This document shows, piece by piece, positions 38,680 through 47,146 of a DNA stretch of 64,000 nucleotides. Origin of the DNA: JBGTFE01 sp041747435 (GTDB lineage Bacteria > Acidobacteriota > Blastocatellia > Pyrinomonadales > Pyrinomonadaceae). The position numbers and the translations under genes were made by a program. The stretch spans positions 8,629-72,628 of the forward strand of contig JBGTFE010000096.1 of the NCBI GenBank assembly GCA_041747435.1, read 5' to 3'. The notes under the pieces are model-generated. The model was given only the letters and a program-made list of their open reading frames with translations. It was not told the DNA's origin and made no database searches. Numbering within the stretch: the first letter of the stretch is position 1; the number at the start of each line of letters is the position of its first letter.

Positions 38680-38684
38680 TTTTC

Positions 38685-38714
38685 AAAAAAGTCCGCCGCG
38701 CGCCGGGCTTTTTT
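38685..38714 (+). terminator. intrinsic terminator-like hairpin before the tape measure gene
   Basis: AAAAAAGTCCG pairs with CGGGCTTTTTT around an 8-base loop and runs into more T. It lies in the 55 bases between the chaperone extension stop and the tape measure start, within late transcription, so it must be read through or only attenuate. Confidence 0.65.
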
Positions 38715-38734
38715 ATTTTTGGTTTTGAACGGGA

Positions 38735-41515
38735 ATGGCTGACAGTAACTTAAAACTCGAATTGGTTTTACTGGGCAAAGACCTGCTCGGCAAAATTCTG
38801 TCGAAAGACATCGGCTTTTTGAAGCAGTTCAAAAAGGAAGGCGAAGCCGCAGCCAAAGCCGCCGATAAATTAAACAACGCGCGCAAGAAAGCCTCGCCGC
38901 GCCGCAAAGAAGATACCGCCGGGATCAAGAAAACCACCGCCGAGATCAATAAGGAGCGCCTCGCGCAGGAAAAGCTCAATAACGCAATCAAACGCCAGCC
39001 CAAGCGCGGGCGCGGCGGAAAAGGCGGAGGAGCGCAAAGAGACCTCATGGACGACGCCGTTCTCGCCGGCGCGGGCACAGGCACTCTTTGGCTCGGCAAA
39101 AAGGGTATGGAAGCCGCAATGACGAAGCAGGCGGCTCTCACGGACCTACGTAACTCGTTTCACCGCGCGAATGTCGATCTAGGCATATTCAATTCGCAAA
39201 TGGCTGACGCCGAGCGCCAAGCCGATGTTCTCGGTAACAAGCTGCCTGGAACGACCGCCGATTTTATCAATTTATTCTCAACGATGCGCGAGCGCGGCGT
39301 CGACGTAAAAACGGTTTTGGAAGGCGCGGGCGAAGCCGCGGCGCTGCTCGCCGTTACGAACAAAGCGGACGTGCAGCAAACAGGCGAGAATCTCGCGCGC
39401 TACGGCGTTCTCTTCGGTCTTAAGGGCAAAGAATACATACAAATGGCTGACCTGATGTCGCGCATCCGGACGTCGAAGGGATTGGAGTCCGAAGAGCTGA
39501 TCGAAGCGAGCAAGTATTTCGGCGGACGAACCGCCGTCGCACTCGGAATGACGAATATGAAAGGCGCGGAGGAATCGATGCGGTTCCTGGCGTTTCTTCG
39601 TGAAAAAACTTCGCTCGAGGGCGGCAGAGTCGGTACGTCCACGTCGTCGTTCTTCCAGCAGTTTATCCAATCGCGAAACAAAAAAGACGATCCCGTAAAA
39701 GAGCTGGAAAAACTTAGCGGCGAAAAGCTCACGCTTTTTGACACGAAAGGTAAATTTCTCGGGTTTGAAAACGTCATCAGGGAATTCGGAAAACTCAAAG
39801 GCAAATTATCCGACGAGCAAATGCTCGATTTCGGAAACAAGATCGCGGGCGAGGAAGGCGCGTCGATCTTCGCCGCGATGGTGCAGAAAGGCGATCAGTT
39901 CAAATCGTTTAACGACGACATAAATCAAACGATCTCGCTGCAGGACAAAGCCGGAAAGGTAAGCGAAAATTTCTCGAATAAAATAGAGGCGCTGACCGGT
40001 TCGCTGGAGAATCTCGGGTCTGCCGGATTTACACCGCTGCTCAAACCGCTCGGCAATCTGACCGATAAAACAAACGACTGGGTCGGAAGTTTAACCGACG
40101 CGGCAAAAGCGCAGCCGGGCATCGCGCGAATGGTGACTACGATCGGGCTTCTCGGCGGTGCGGTACTCGCGTTCAAAGGTGGCGCCGGCTTGCTTTCAAG
40201 ATTCGGCGGTGACGTCACCAACAGCTTCACAACGGCATGGAAAAGCGCGGATACGTTTAAAGGAAAGCTCGGCGCTTTGAAAAATTTTGCCAAAAGCCCG
40301 ATCACGATTAGCCTGCAGATTATGGCAGCCGGAATGACGATCGATCATATTTTAAAGGTTTTTGAGGAGGTGAAAGACAGGGCGGCGAAACTGGCAGAGG
40401 ATAACCAAACGCTTCGGCAGCAATATGACAACCTTATGGGCGGCGGTGATCTTTACAACTACTCGCGACAAACCGGCGAGCAGCGACAGAAGCTCGATTC
40501 ATTCGCCGATAAAATGCTCGAAACGATGAAACAAGGGCGCGCGTTGGAAGTCGCGCTCGAGCCGTCTCGCCGCGGCACATTTGAAAACTTCTGGTCGTCG
40601 CAGCGCGTCTATTCGGATCAGTGGCGACTTCCCTTCGGTAGCAAGGATTTCGACGAGGAAAAGGCAGCATCCGCGTGGCGAAAATCCGACGTCGCTAGCG
40701 GTATGCGCGATCCGAACGTTTTGGCTCGGTTGCTTGCAAAAATCGAAAGCGGCGGCGGAATGAAGCTCAGCGACGACGCGATCAAAATGTTCGAGTCCGC
40801 TATCGAAAAGGTCGCCGGCAGCGAAAAGATGCAGCAGGCGCGGCAGGTCCTAAGCGAAGAACGTAAGGGGCAGCCCACTCAATTTCTAGTGCCGTTCCAA
40901 CAGAGCACTAACCAAACGACTCAATTGTTCAATCGAATGCAGCAGCCCGTCGGCGGAGTATCACAGGATTTTATGAATCTCGGCGGACGACTTTCCCCGC
41001 TACCGGGAACGTTGTCCGGGTTTAACACGAATATCGGTAGTTCCGCTAATTCGATAAACCAAATGACAATGGCGGCGCAAAGCTTTGCGAATCGCGTGAA
41101 TACGCTGGAATTCAAACAGCCGGGCTTCTCCTTTCCAACCAGTTTCGGTGGAAGCACCGGCGGCAGCAAATTTGGTTTCAGCACTTTTAAAGCAAAAGCG
41201 AAAGGCGGAAGCGTGTCGCGGAACCGACCATATTTTGTGGGCGAGCAGGGAATGGAAATGTTTGTCCCGACCGGCTCGGGATCGATCGTTAGCAACGATA
41301 TGCTGCGGAATCGCCGTGTCGCGGGAGATACAGCGCCGAACGTAAATCTATCGGTTCATTTTGCGATCGACGGAGCGAAAGATCCAGACGGAATCGCGCG
41401 CGAAATTGAACGCCGTCTGGCAGGCGTTGTTAGCGAGTTGAAAGAGCAGTTAACTCCGGGATATCTGGCACGATCGGTTGCTTATGAGGCTGATCGGGAT
41501 TCGGAAAGACTCTAG
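38735..41515 (+). CDS. tail tape measure protein
   Basis: 926 residues. A charged N-terminal coiled coil (residues 27-90), a glycine-rich turn, then the TP901-type region (NKLPGTTADFINLFSTMRER, and on to ELIEASKYFGGRTAVALGM), two hydrophobic segments near 455-470 and 530-545, and the C-terminal word GGSVSRNRPYFVGEQGMEMF found in many tape measures. Its length sets tail length. Confidence 0.85.
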   Translation: MADSNLKLELVLLGKDLLGKILSKDIGFLKQFKKEGEAAAKAADKLNNARKKASPRRKEDTAGIKKTTAEINKERLAQEKLNNAIKRQPKRGRGGKGGGAQRDLMDDAVLAGAGTGTLWLGKKGMEAAMTKQAALTDLRNSFHRANVDLGIFNSQMADAERQADVLGNKLPGTTADFINLFSTMRERGVDVKTVLEGAGEAAALLAVTNKADVQQTGENLARYGVLFGLKGKEYIQMADLMSRIRTSKGLESEELIEASKYFGGRTAVALGMTNMKGAEESMRFLAFLREKTSLEGGRVGTSTSSFFQQFIQSRNKKDDPVKELEKLSGEKLTLFDTKGKFLGFENVIREFGKLKGKLSDEQMLDFGNKIAGEEGASIFAAMVQKGDQFKSFNDDINQTISLQDKAGKVSENFSNKIEALTGSLENLGSAGFTPLLKPLGNLTDKTNDWVGSLTDAAKAQPGIARMVTTIGLLGGAVLAFKGGAGLLSRFGGDVTNSFTTAWKSADTFKGKLGALKNFAKSPITISLQIMAAGMTIDHILKVFEEVKDRAAKLAEDNQTLRQQYDNLMGGGDLYNYSRQTGEQRQKLDSFADKMLETMKQGRALEVALEPSRRGTFENFWSSQRVYSDQWRLPFGSKDFDEEKAASAWRKSDVASGMRDPNVLARLLAKIESGGGMKLSDDAIKMFESAIEKVAGSEKMQQARQVLSEERKGQPTQFLVPFQQSTNQTTQLFNRMQQPVGGVSQDFMNLGGRLSPLPGTLSGFNTNIGSSANSINQMTMAAQSFANRVNTLEFKQPGFSFPTSFGGSTGGSKFGFSTFKAKAKGGSVSRNRPYFVGEQGMEMFVPTGSGSIVSNDMLRNRRVAGDTAPNVNLSVHFAIDGAKDPDGIAREIERRLAGVVSELKEQLTPGYLARSVAYEADRDSERL

Positions 41516-41748
41516 CGTCGGGCGCGGATCGCCAGCGCGATCAAACCGGTCGCGGCGAGCAGCCAGCCGTATATTCCGAAGGGGAAACCGATGATGATAC
41601 CGGCGGCGATCATGAGACGGAAAAGGACACCGTCGAAGCCCAGATCCTGTATGAAAATTGAAAAGGTGGGATGGTAACCGCAGTGAACGCAAAACGCGGA
41701 TTCGTCAGAGACTTCCCGCTGACATTCAGGACATTTAACTAAAGCCAT
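41512..41748 (-). CDS. zinc-ribbon membrane protein, minus-strand moron
   Basis: 78 residues, encoded against the direction of the late operon between the tape measure gene and the CIS-tube gene. CPECQREVSDESAFCVHCGY is a zinc ribbon, followed by two membrane helices (FRLMIAAGIIIGFPFGIYGW, LLAATGLIALAIRA). It resembles the frameshifted gene at the left end in start (MALxxCxxC) and layout. It probably has its own promoter and may be expressed in lysogens. Confidence 0.65.
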   Translation of the reverse strand: MALVKCPECQREVSDESAFCVHCGYHPTFSIFIQDLGFDGVLFRLMIAAGIIIGFPFGIYGWLLAATGLIALAIRARR

Positions 41749-41774
41749 GAACGCAATATAGCGGAAAAAAGGAA

Positions 41775-42218
41775 ATGAGACAACCGACGGGATTCAGCAT
41801 TATAAATTTACGCGATGGCGACGAGATCGATCTTTTGTTCCCGGAAGAGATCAATACCGACGACCGCACGAATTGGGAAGAAGCCGACGTCGCCGGCGGA
41901 CTAAAGCCGCTGTTCTTTGCAAACGCCGATCCGCAGAAGATCACGATCCGCGAGCTTTGCGTGGATCATACGCGGACGAATAATTCCGTCGAGCCGGTGA
42001 TCGAAACGCTGCGATCGTGGATGCGCCCGAAGGAGCGCGAATCGGCGCCGCCGCCGCTCGAGCTGATCACTGCCGGCTGGAAGCAAAAAGGCGTTTTATC
42101 GGAACTTGGCGTAAAGCGCCAGTTTTGGACGAAAGACGGCGTCTGCATCCGGGCGTATCTGGATCTGACTTTTAACGAGCTGGCGGTCGGCGGTCGGCAG
42201 AGGATCGTAACGAGATGA
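41775..42218 (+). CDS. tail protein of the CIS-tube/gp53-like type
   Basis: 147 residues. LRDGDEIDLLFPEEINTDDR and the strand PPLELITAGWKQKGVLSELG, then KRQFWTKDGVCIRAYLDLTF, match proteins that connect tape measure, LysM adaptor and hub in contractile systems. It ends overlapping the LysM gene start. Role in baseplate assembly inferred from family and order. Confidence 0.65.
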   Translation: MRQPTGFSIINLRDGDEIDLLFPEEINTDDRTNWEEADVAGGLKPLFFANADPQKITIRELCVDHTRTNNSVEPVIETLRSWMRPKERESAPPPLELITAGWKQKGVLSELGVKRQFWTKDGVCIRAYLDLTFNELAVGGRQRIVTR

Positions 42219-42472
42219 TTTTGGAACGCAGCATTTCTCCATTTGAAAGATTCGGCGAATACGTGCCCGTAGAAGACGCCGCGCTGACCGTTCATTTATT
42301 TTGCGCCGGCGAGACGCTCTCCGGGCTGGCATATAGATATTACGCCGATTGGCGTTTGTGGCGCGTTATCGCCGAAAGGAATAAAATTCGCGATCCGCGA
42401 CAGGTCGCGCCGGGCGCGCAGCTTTTGATCCCGGAACGCCCGCTCGAGCGCGGCGCGTTTGAAAGTTTTTGA
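42215..42472 (+). CDS. LysM-type tail protein (gpX-like)
   Basis: 85 residues. HLFCAGETLSGLAYRYYADW followed by RNKIRDPRQVAPGAQLLIPE is a LysM fold. In P2- and Mu-like phages this tail X-type protein joins the tube to the hub. It overlaps its predecessor by 4 bases. Confidence 0.75.
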   Translation: MILERSISPFERFGEYVPVEDAALTVHLFCAGETLSGLAYRYYADWRLWRVIAERNKIRDPRQVAPGAQLLIPERPLERGAFESF

Positions 42473-42475
42473 CAA

Positions 42476-43489
42476 ATGGAACCGCTCGCGCCTCATTGCA
42501 TTGTCGAGATCGAGAAGACGCGATTCGATTCGTGGAAGGGCGAGAATTTGATCGCGGCTTCGGTCGATCAGACGACGGATAAAACAGGCGAAGGCAGCAT
42601 CGAGCTGTATGACCCGAAACTCGAGATCATTGACAAATTCCTCGGCGGAGGAATAAAAGCGCTGCAGGCGCGATTCTGGCTCGGCTGGGGCGCGGATCTC
42701 GGCGCGGCGCTGTTCGTCGGCAGCCTGGCGCGCGTCGAATGGTCTGAACGGATAACGACGTTCCGGTTTCACGATCATTCCGCAAAGATGAAAAAGGAAA
42801 AGAAGACGCGCTATTTCAAAAAGAAAAGCGATATTCAGATCCTAAAAAATCTGGCGGCGGACAACGATCTGAAATTCTCTTTGCAAGGCGATCTTAAAGA
42901 CAGCCAGCCGATAACCTCGCTGATGCAGGCGGGCAAGACGGATTGGGAAACCGCGCTGAAGATCGCCGAGAAATCGGGGCTGCGATTGTATGTTTCCGGC
43001 GATACGCTTTTCGCCGTCGAAGCCGGAAAAACCGGCGCGGTGGTTTCATCCCTGGTGTTTGAAAAAGACTTTCGGCTTTTGCGGCAGTTTCACCTGAGCT
43101 ATAAAGTGCCCGACAACAAAAAAGGCAGGGCGAAAAAAACTCAGGTACGCGGACGCGGCAAAGGCGGGAAGCAATTGAAAGGTGAAACAACGACGGGAAC
43201 GATCGGAACGACCGATATCATCGTGCGCGAAGATCTTCCGAAACAGTCGGTTGAAATGCTGAGCCGGCGCGCAAAAGGAAAATCTAACCGCCGGCGCGAA
43301 TATGCTTTTGAGCATCGGCTGCAGACGCTCCCTTCGTTTCGCACCGTTTTGAATTTACGCGATACGCTGCTGCTTGCCGGAATGGGCAAATTTTTCAGCG
43401 GCGAGCATCTCGTAACGGACATTCGATACGCGTTTCGTCCGGGGCAGTTAACAGCCGATCTTACGGTCGGGAGAGACATGAAAAAATGA
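42476..43489 (+). CDS. baseplate hub protein, late control D-like
   Basis: 337 residues. EGSIELYDPKLEIIDKFLGG, then LAADNDLKFSLQGDLKDSQP and LMQAGKTDWETALKIAEKSG are the gpD/Mu gp44 hub pattern. A basic insert (RAKKTQVRGRGKGGKQLKGE) is seen mid-protein. It forms the hub trimer under the spike. It overlaps the spike gene as ATGA. Confidence 0.78.
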   Translation: MEPLAPHCIVEIEKTRFDSWKGENLIAASVDQTTDKTGEGSIELYDPKLEIIDKFLGGGIKALQARFWLGWGADLGAALFVGSLARVEWSERITTFRFHDHSAKMKKEKKTRYFKKKSDIQILKNLAADNDLKFSLQGDLKDSQPITSLMQAGKTDWETALKIAEKSGLRLYVSGDTLFAVEAGKTGAVVSSLVFEKDFRLLRQFHLSYKVPDNKKGRAKKTQVRGRGKGGKQLKGETTTGTIGTTDIIVREDLPKQSVEMLSRRAKGKSNRRREYAFEHRLQTLPSFRTVLNLRDTLLLAGMGKFFSGEHLVTDIRYAFRPGQLTADLTVGRDMKK

Positions 43490-44154
43490 ATCCGGGAGAG
43501 TTTATAGAAAAAGACAAGGACTTCGGCGACGGCGATTTTTTCTGCGTCGAGGGCATCGTTGCGGAAAATGAAGATCCTGAGAATCTCTGCCGCGTTCAGC
43601 TCGTGATCCCGATAATTGATGAAAACGTGATCCACGAGGTTTGGGCGCGTCGCGGTAACGCGTATGTCGGCGCGACCGGTTTCGGCGATTATTTCGTGCC
43701 GGAGATCGGCGCGGAATGTCTCGTTTGGGGCAGAATGGGCGATACGAACAACCTTTTTTATATGCCGCTCTACAACGAGACGCATCGTGCGTCGGCGGAA
43801 TTTCCCGACAAGGAGAACGCCGGCGTTCATGTTCCCGGTAATTTGAAATTGATCGCCGAATTACTAGCGCGGCTTAAGGCGCGCGATATCGAGATCATCG
43901 CCGCCGAGCTTGCGAAAATGGTCGGTCGGAACGTGCAGATCAACGCCGAACAAGCGGCGGAATTGAAAGGCAATTCGGTGACCGTTGAGGCGGCGCAAGC
44001 GGCGCTTTTGAAAGGAGGATCGGTCAGTATCGAAGGCGCGACTGTCACGCTGAAAAACGGGAACATCTCGATTCAGGGCGGGAACGTAACGGTGACCGGC
44101 AGCAGCATAAAGCTACATGGAAGAACGGTAAACCCGACGGGACCGTCAATTTAA
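43486..44154 (+). CDS. baseplate spike, gpV/Mu gp45-like
   Basis: 222 residues. The N-terminal OB domain (GIVAENEDPENLCRVQLVIP, then EIGAECLVWGRMGDTNNLFY) matches phage baseplate assembly protein V. From residue 140 a repetitive strand-rich helix (GNSVTVEAAQAALLKGGSVS, EGATVTLKNGNISIQGGNVT) forms the spike needle. It punctures the outer membrane. Confidence 0.82.
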   Translation: MNPGEFIEKDKDFGDGDFFCVEGIVAENEDPENLCRVQLVIPIIDENVIHEVWARRGNAYVGATGFGDYFVPEIGAECLVWGRMGDTNNLFYMPLYNETHRASAEFPDKENAGVHVPGNLKLIAELLARLKARDIEIIAAELAKMVGRNVQINAEQAAELKGNSVTVEAAQAALLKGGSVSIEGATVTLKNGNISIQGGNVTVTGSSIKLHGRTVNPTGPSI

Positions 44155-44168
44155 CATAAGGAGAATAA

Positions 44169-44657
44169 ATGAAAGCAAAAATAAACCAGGATAATTTTCG
44201 GCACGGCGTTTTTCGCCTTGAGCTTTTCGACGGCGAATACGCTGAAGGCAAAAAGCCGTTTAAAACGATGGGGTTTGAAAACGCTTACGTCGACACCGGC
44301 GGCGCTCTGCTGCTCGATCTATTGATCGGCGGCGCCGGCACGGTTTTCAATAACGCAAACGCACACATCGGTGTTGGCGATTCGAGTTCGGCTGTTGCCG
44401 CAGGTCAAACCGATCTGCTGGCGTCGTCTAATAAAACGCGCAAAGCAATGGACTCAACTTTTCCGTCGCGCACCGGGCAGGTGATGACGTTCAAATCGAC
44501 ATTCGGAACGGACGACGCAAATTACGCCTGGAACGAGATGGCGATCTTTAACGCTTCGTCCGCCGGCACGATGCTTTGTCGTTCGCTGGTTTCGAGTCCA
44601 TTCACTAAAACGTCCGGCATCTCGGTTGTCGCGACTTACACTTTGACCGTTCCGTAA
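44169..44657 (+). CDS. tail or fibre-associated protein
   Basis: 162 residues. GGALLLDLLIGGAGTVFNNA and AHIGVGDSSSAVAAGQTDLL are patterns seen in small structural proteins near phage fibres. It has strong Gly/Ser/Thr content and no membrane span. Its ATG has an AAGGAG site after the spike gene. Function unknown. Confidence 0.5.
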   Translation: MKAKINQDNFRHGVFRLELFDGEYAEGKKPFKTMGFENAYVDTGGALLLDLLIGGAGTVFNNANAHIGVGDSSSAVAAGQTDLLASSNKTRKAMDSTFPSRTGQVMTFKSTFGTDDANYAWNEMAIFNASSAGTMLCRSLVSSPFTKTSGISVVATYTLTVP

Positions 44658-44660
44658 TTT

Positions 44661-46256
44661 ATGCCTATTGAGACGTTACAAGTCTCGGCGAATTCCACGC
44701 CGAACAACTGGACGCTGTCAGCCGGCGCGTCAAAGCCTGCGGCTGTCGCCTCGCCGGACGATGATGCTACGTCTTACATCTCGTCCGGAACGTCGAACAA
44801 CACCCAGCAGCAGTTTGCCGTTGCGGACTCCGTGCTACCGTCAACAGCGGCGATCAGCAGTGTGGTTCTCAAATCCCGGTGCAAACGCGGCGGCGCGCAA
44901 AACGTCAATTTTCAGATGACGGCTGTTCTCGGCGCGAGTACTTCCGCCGGCGCTTCCCAAACCGGCACTTCGGCGTTTGCTGCTTTTTCCGACACGTTTG
45001 CGTCAAAACCCGGCGGCGGCGCTTGGACGCCGTCTGATGTCAACAGCCTGGAAATTCGCATCCAGAATACGCAGGCGCGCGATCTGCAGTGCACGACGTT
45101 TTGTGTCGAGGTTAATTACACGTTGACCGTTACAAACACGGAAACGAGCACCGGAACGGAAACGGGAGCGATGTCGGGTTCGTTGTCCGGCGCTGAGAGC
45201 GGTGCAGGCAGTGAGTCAAAAAGTTTGTCTGGAAGCTTGGACGCGCAAAGCGAAACGAGCACCGGATCGGAAACGAACGCGGCTGCGGCGAGTTTAACGC
45301 AAGCCGAAAGCGGTATCGGTTCGGAAGCAAACGCGTTGTCGGGGGAATCGAGCCAAACAGAAGCGGCGCCCGGAACGGAGGCGTCGGGGTTTGTCGCGGA
45401 ACTTGAAACTGCAGCCGAAGCAGGACTCGGATCGGAGGAGGAAAGCGCCTACACCGAAAGCCAGGAAGCCGAGACAATCTGGGATTCCGCTGAAGATAAT
45501 TCGATCTCGGCGGAATGTGAATTGGCGGAATCGGCTGCCGGAAGCGAAGACCACTCTTTGTCCGGATTCGCCGCCATCGCCGAAACCGCGATAGGAGCGG
45601 ACGAAAATCTTGCAGAAGAGATCTGGTATGCGGATAGCAGCGAATCGTGGTTCGAAACGGAAAATCAAAACGCTTCCGGAAATCTAAACATTCCGGAAGA
45701 CGCGCTCGGCGATGAAAATCAAGCCGTCGAAGCCACGCTCGAGCAGAGCGAAAATTTGGCTGATAACGCGGAAAGTGCGGCGCAAGCCGCTACTGCGATC
45801 GCGGAAACCGGTGTCGGTTCGGAATCATTGTCGTTCGAATCCCAAACTGTATTAAACGACGATTGGGCAGCGATTGACGGCATGTTAAATCTTGGTTTGA
45901 TCGACGGCGCTGAAGCTGGTCTCGGAACGGAAGAAAACAGCGCCGAGGAAGCCGACGACAATTTAGCGATTTTTGCTGATGAGGTTTGGGACGCGCTCGA
46001 TTCGATCCAATTGGAAAGCGGAGTAATTGTCTCGGAAAACGCGCTCGGATCCGCAAACTGGTTTCCTTTTCAAATTCCGCAAATTCCGTTTTCATTCGAG
46101 CTCTTGAATTCCGGTAAAACGCGCGCGCGTGCGGAGTTGAACGGTACGACGGAAAGCATTTTGCTGGGCGCAGGACAAATGAATACGCGGCTGATAAATG
46201 ATGGCGAAACCGGCGCGGATCTTCGAAACTCTGGAAAAACGGAGGCGATCATATAA
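44661..46256 (+). CDS. large acidic repeat protein
   Basis: 531 residues. Residues 1-155 form a strand-rich domain. Residues 155-270 consist of degenerate 18-residue repeats of the form E-[ST]-x-x-G-[ST]-E-x4-SGxLxxA, for example ESGAGSESKSLSGSLDAQ. They decay further to about residue 440, and a basic C-terminal end follows. It is extremely acidic overall. It sits among tail genes and may be a fibre shaft or surface decoration. No family recognised. Confidence 0.5.
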   Translation: MPIETLQVSANSTPNNWTLSAGASKPAAVASPDDDATSYISSGTSNNTQQQFAVADSVLPSTAAISSVVLKSRCKRGGAQNVNFQMTAVLGASTSAGASQTGTSAFAAFSDTFASKPGGGAWTPSDVNSLEIRIQNTQARDLQCTTFCVEVNYTLTVTNTETSTGTETGAMSGSLSGAESGAGSESKSLSGSLDAQSETSTGSETNAAAASLTQAESGIGSEANALSGESSQTEAAPGTEASGFVAELETAAEAGLGSEEESAYTESQEAETIWDSAEDNSISAECELAESAAGSEDHSLSGFAAIAETAIGADENLAEEIWYADSSESWFETENQNASGNLNIPEDALGDENQAVEATLEQSENLADNAESAAQAATAIAETGVGSESLSFESQTVLNDDWAAIDGMLNLGLIDGAEAGLGTEENSAEEADDNLAIFADEVWDALDSIQLESGVIVSENALGSANWFPFQIPQIPFSFELLNSGKTRARAELNGTTESILLGAGQMNTRLINDGETGADLRNSGKTEAII

Positions 46257-46612
46257 TGCCGCAGAGTTTTTACACAAAGCGGGGCGATACGGGAATTCCG
46301 CTCGAGGTCATCTTGAAGGACGCCCGCGGCGCGATCGACCTGACCGGGTGGACGGTGAAAATGATCATGACGCCGCATGGAAAAAATACGCCGCGCGTTA
46401 TTGATGAAGCGGAAGTTGCGGTCGCTCCTGATCAAACCACCAACAAGGGAAAGATCAGCTACGCGTGGGAGCCGGAAGACGTGGAGGTGGTCGGCGTTTT
46501 TGATGTTGAATTTATCGGCACCACGCCGACCGAGGAACAGATCACGTTTCCGCGCCGGCAGGGCGACGAGAAGTTTTTGAGGGTTTTTGTCATCGAGAGT
46601 AAAGCAGAATGA
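46256..46612 (+). CDS. BppU-N-like structural protein
   Basis: 118 residues. FYTKRGDTGIPLEVILKDAR and GAIDLTGWTVKMIMTPHG, then GVFDVEFIGTTPTEEQITFP, match the immunoglobulin-like BppU N-terminal domain found in tail or baseplate proteins. It overlaps neighbours at both ends. Confidence 0.6.
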   Translation: MPQSFYTKRGDTGIPLEVILKDARGAIDLTGWTVKMIMTPHGKNTPRVIDEAEVAVAPDQTTNKGKISYAWEPEDVEVVGVFDVEFIGTTPTEEQITFPRRQGDEKFLRVFVIESKAE

Positions 46613-47022
46613 ACATTCTCGGAAGAACAATTTCATTTCCATTTCGCGCGGACATTCGCGGCGCGGCGGCGACGACCGCAACCGACGACGAGGTGATCAC
46701 GCAGGCGGTCATCGATCTACTCGAGACACGACAAGGCGAACGCGTGATGCTGCCGAATTACGGAATGCCCGACTTTATCTTCGACGTTTTGAACGCGTCA
46801 TTCGCAACGCGGCTCGCGTTTTATCTCGAGGAACAGATCCGCAATTATTTTCCGGCGATCGAGATCGTCTCGGCTGAAGCCGGAAGTTTGAACGGGGCGC
46901 AGTTTACGCCGAACGCGCTGGCGGCGATCCACACGGCAGCGATCCGTGTTCGCTGGACGAAACACGGCGAAGCGGTGCCGCAGGAATTGATATATCCGAC
47001 GTGGAGGCTGGATGTTGTCTGA
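46609..47022 (+). CDS. baseplate wedge protein, gpW/gp25-like (Mu gp46)
   Basis: 137 residues. VITQAVIDLLETRQGERVML, then PNYGMPDFIFDVLN, form the gp25-like pattern, with a C-terminal strand. It primes sheath assembly. It is followed by the J-like gene after one short frame. Confidence 0.78.
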   Translation: MNILGRTISFPFRADIRGAAATTATDDEVITQAVIDLLETRQGERVMLPNYGMPDFIFDVLNASFATRLAFYLEEQIRNYFPAIEIVSAEAGSLNGAQFTPNALAAIHTAAIRVRWTKHGEAVPQELIYPTWRLDVV

Positions 47023-47146
47023 TTGGATCGTATTTTGGGCGAAAAATAACGAGCGACCGGTGATGTCGCCGGACATGCTCTATTTGGCGATGAAGCAGAT
47101 CAAAATGGCGAGAAACCGCAGACGATTTAAGAAAGGTAAAAAATGA
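47012..47146 (+). CDS. 44-residue tail-operon peptide
   Basis: MLSDWIVFWAKNNERPVMSP, then a basic end MARNRRRFKKGKK. The GGAGG site precedes the ATG, and the stop overlaps the J-like start as ATGA. Tight coupling on both sides supports a real gene. Function unknown. Confidence 0.6.
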   Translation: MLSDWIVFWAKNNERPVMSPDMLYLAMKQIKMARNRRRFKKGKK

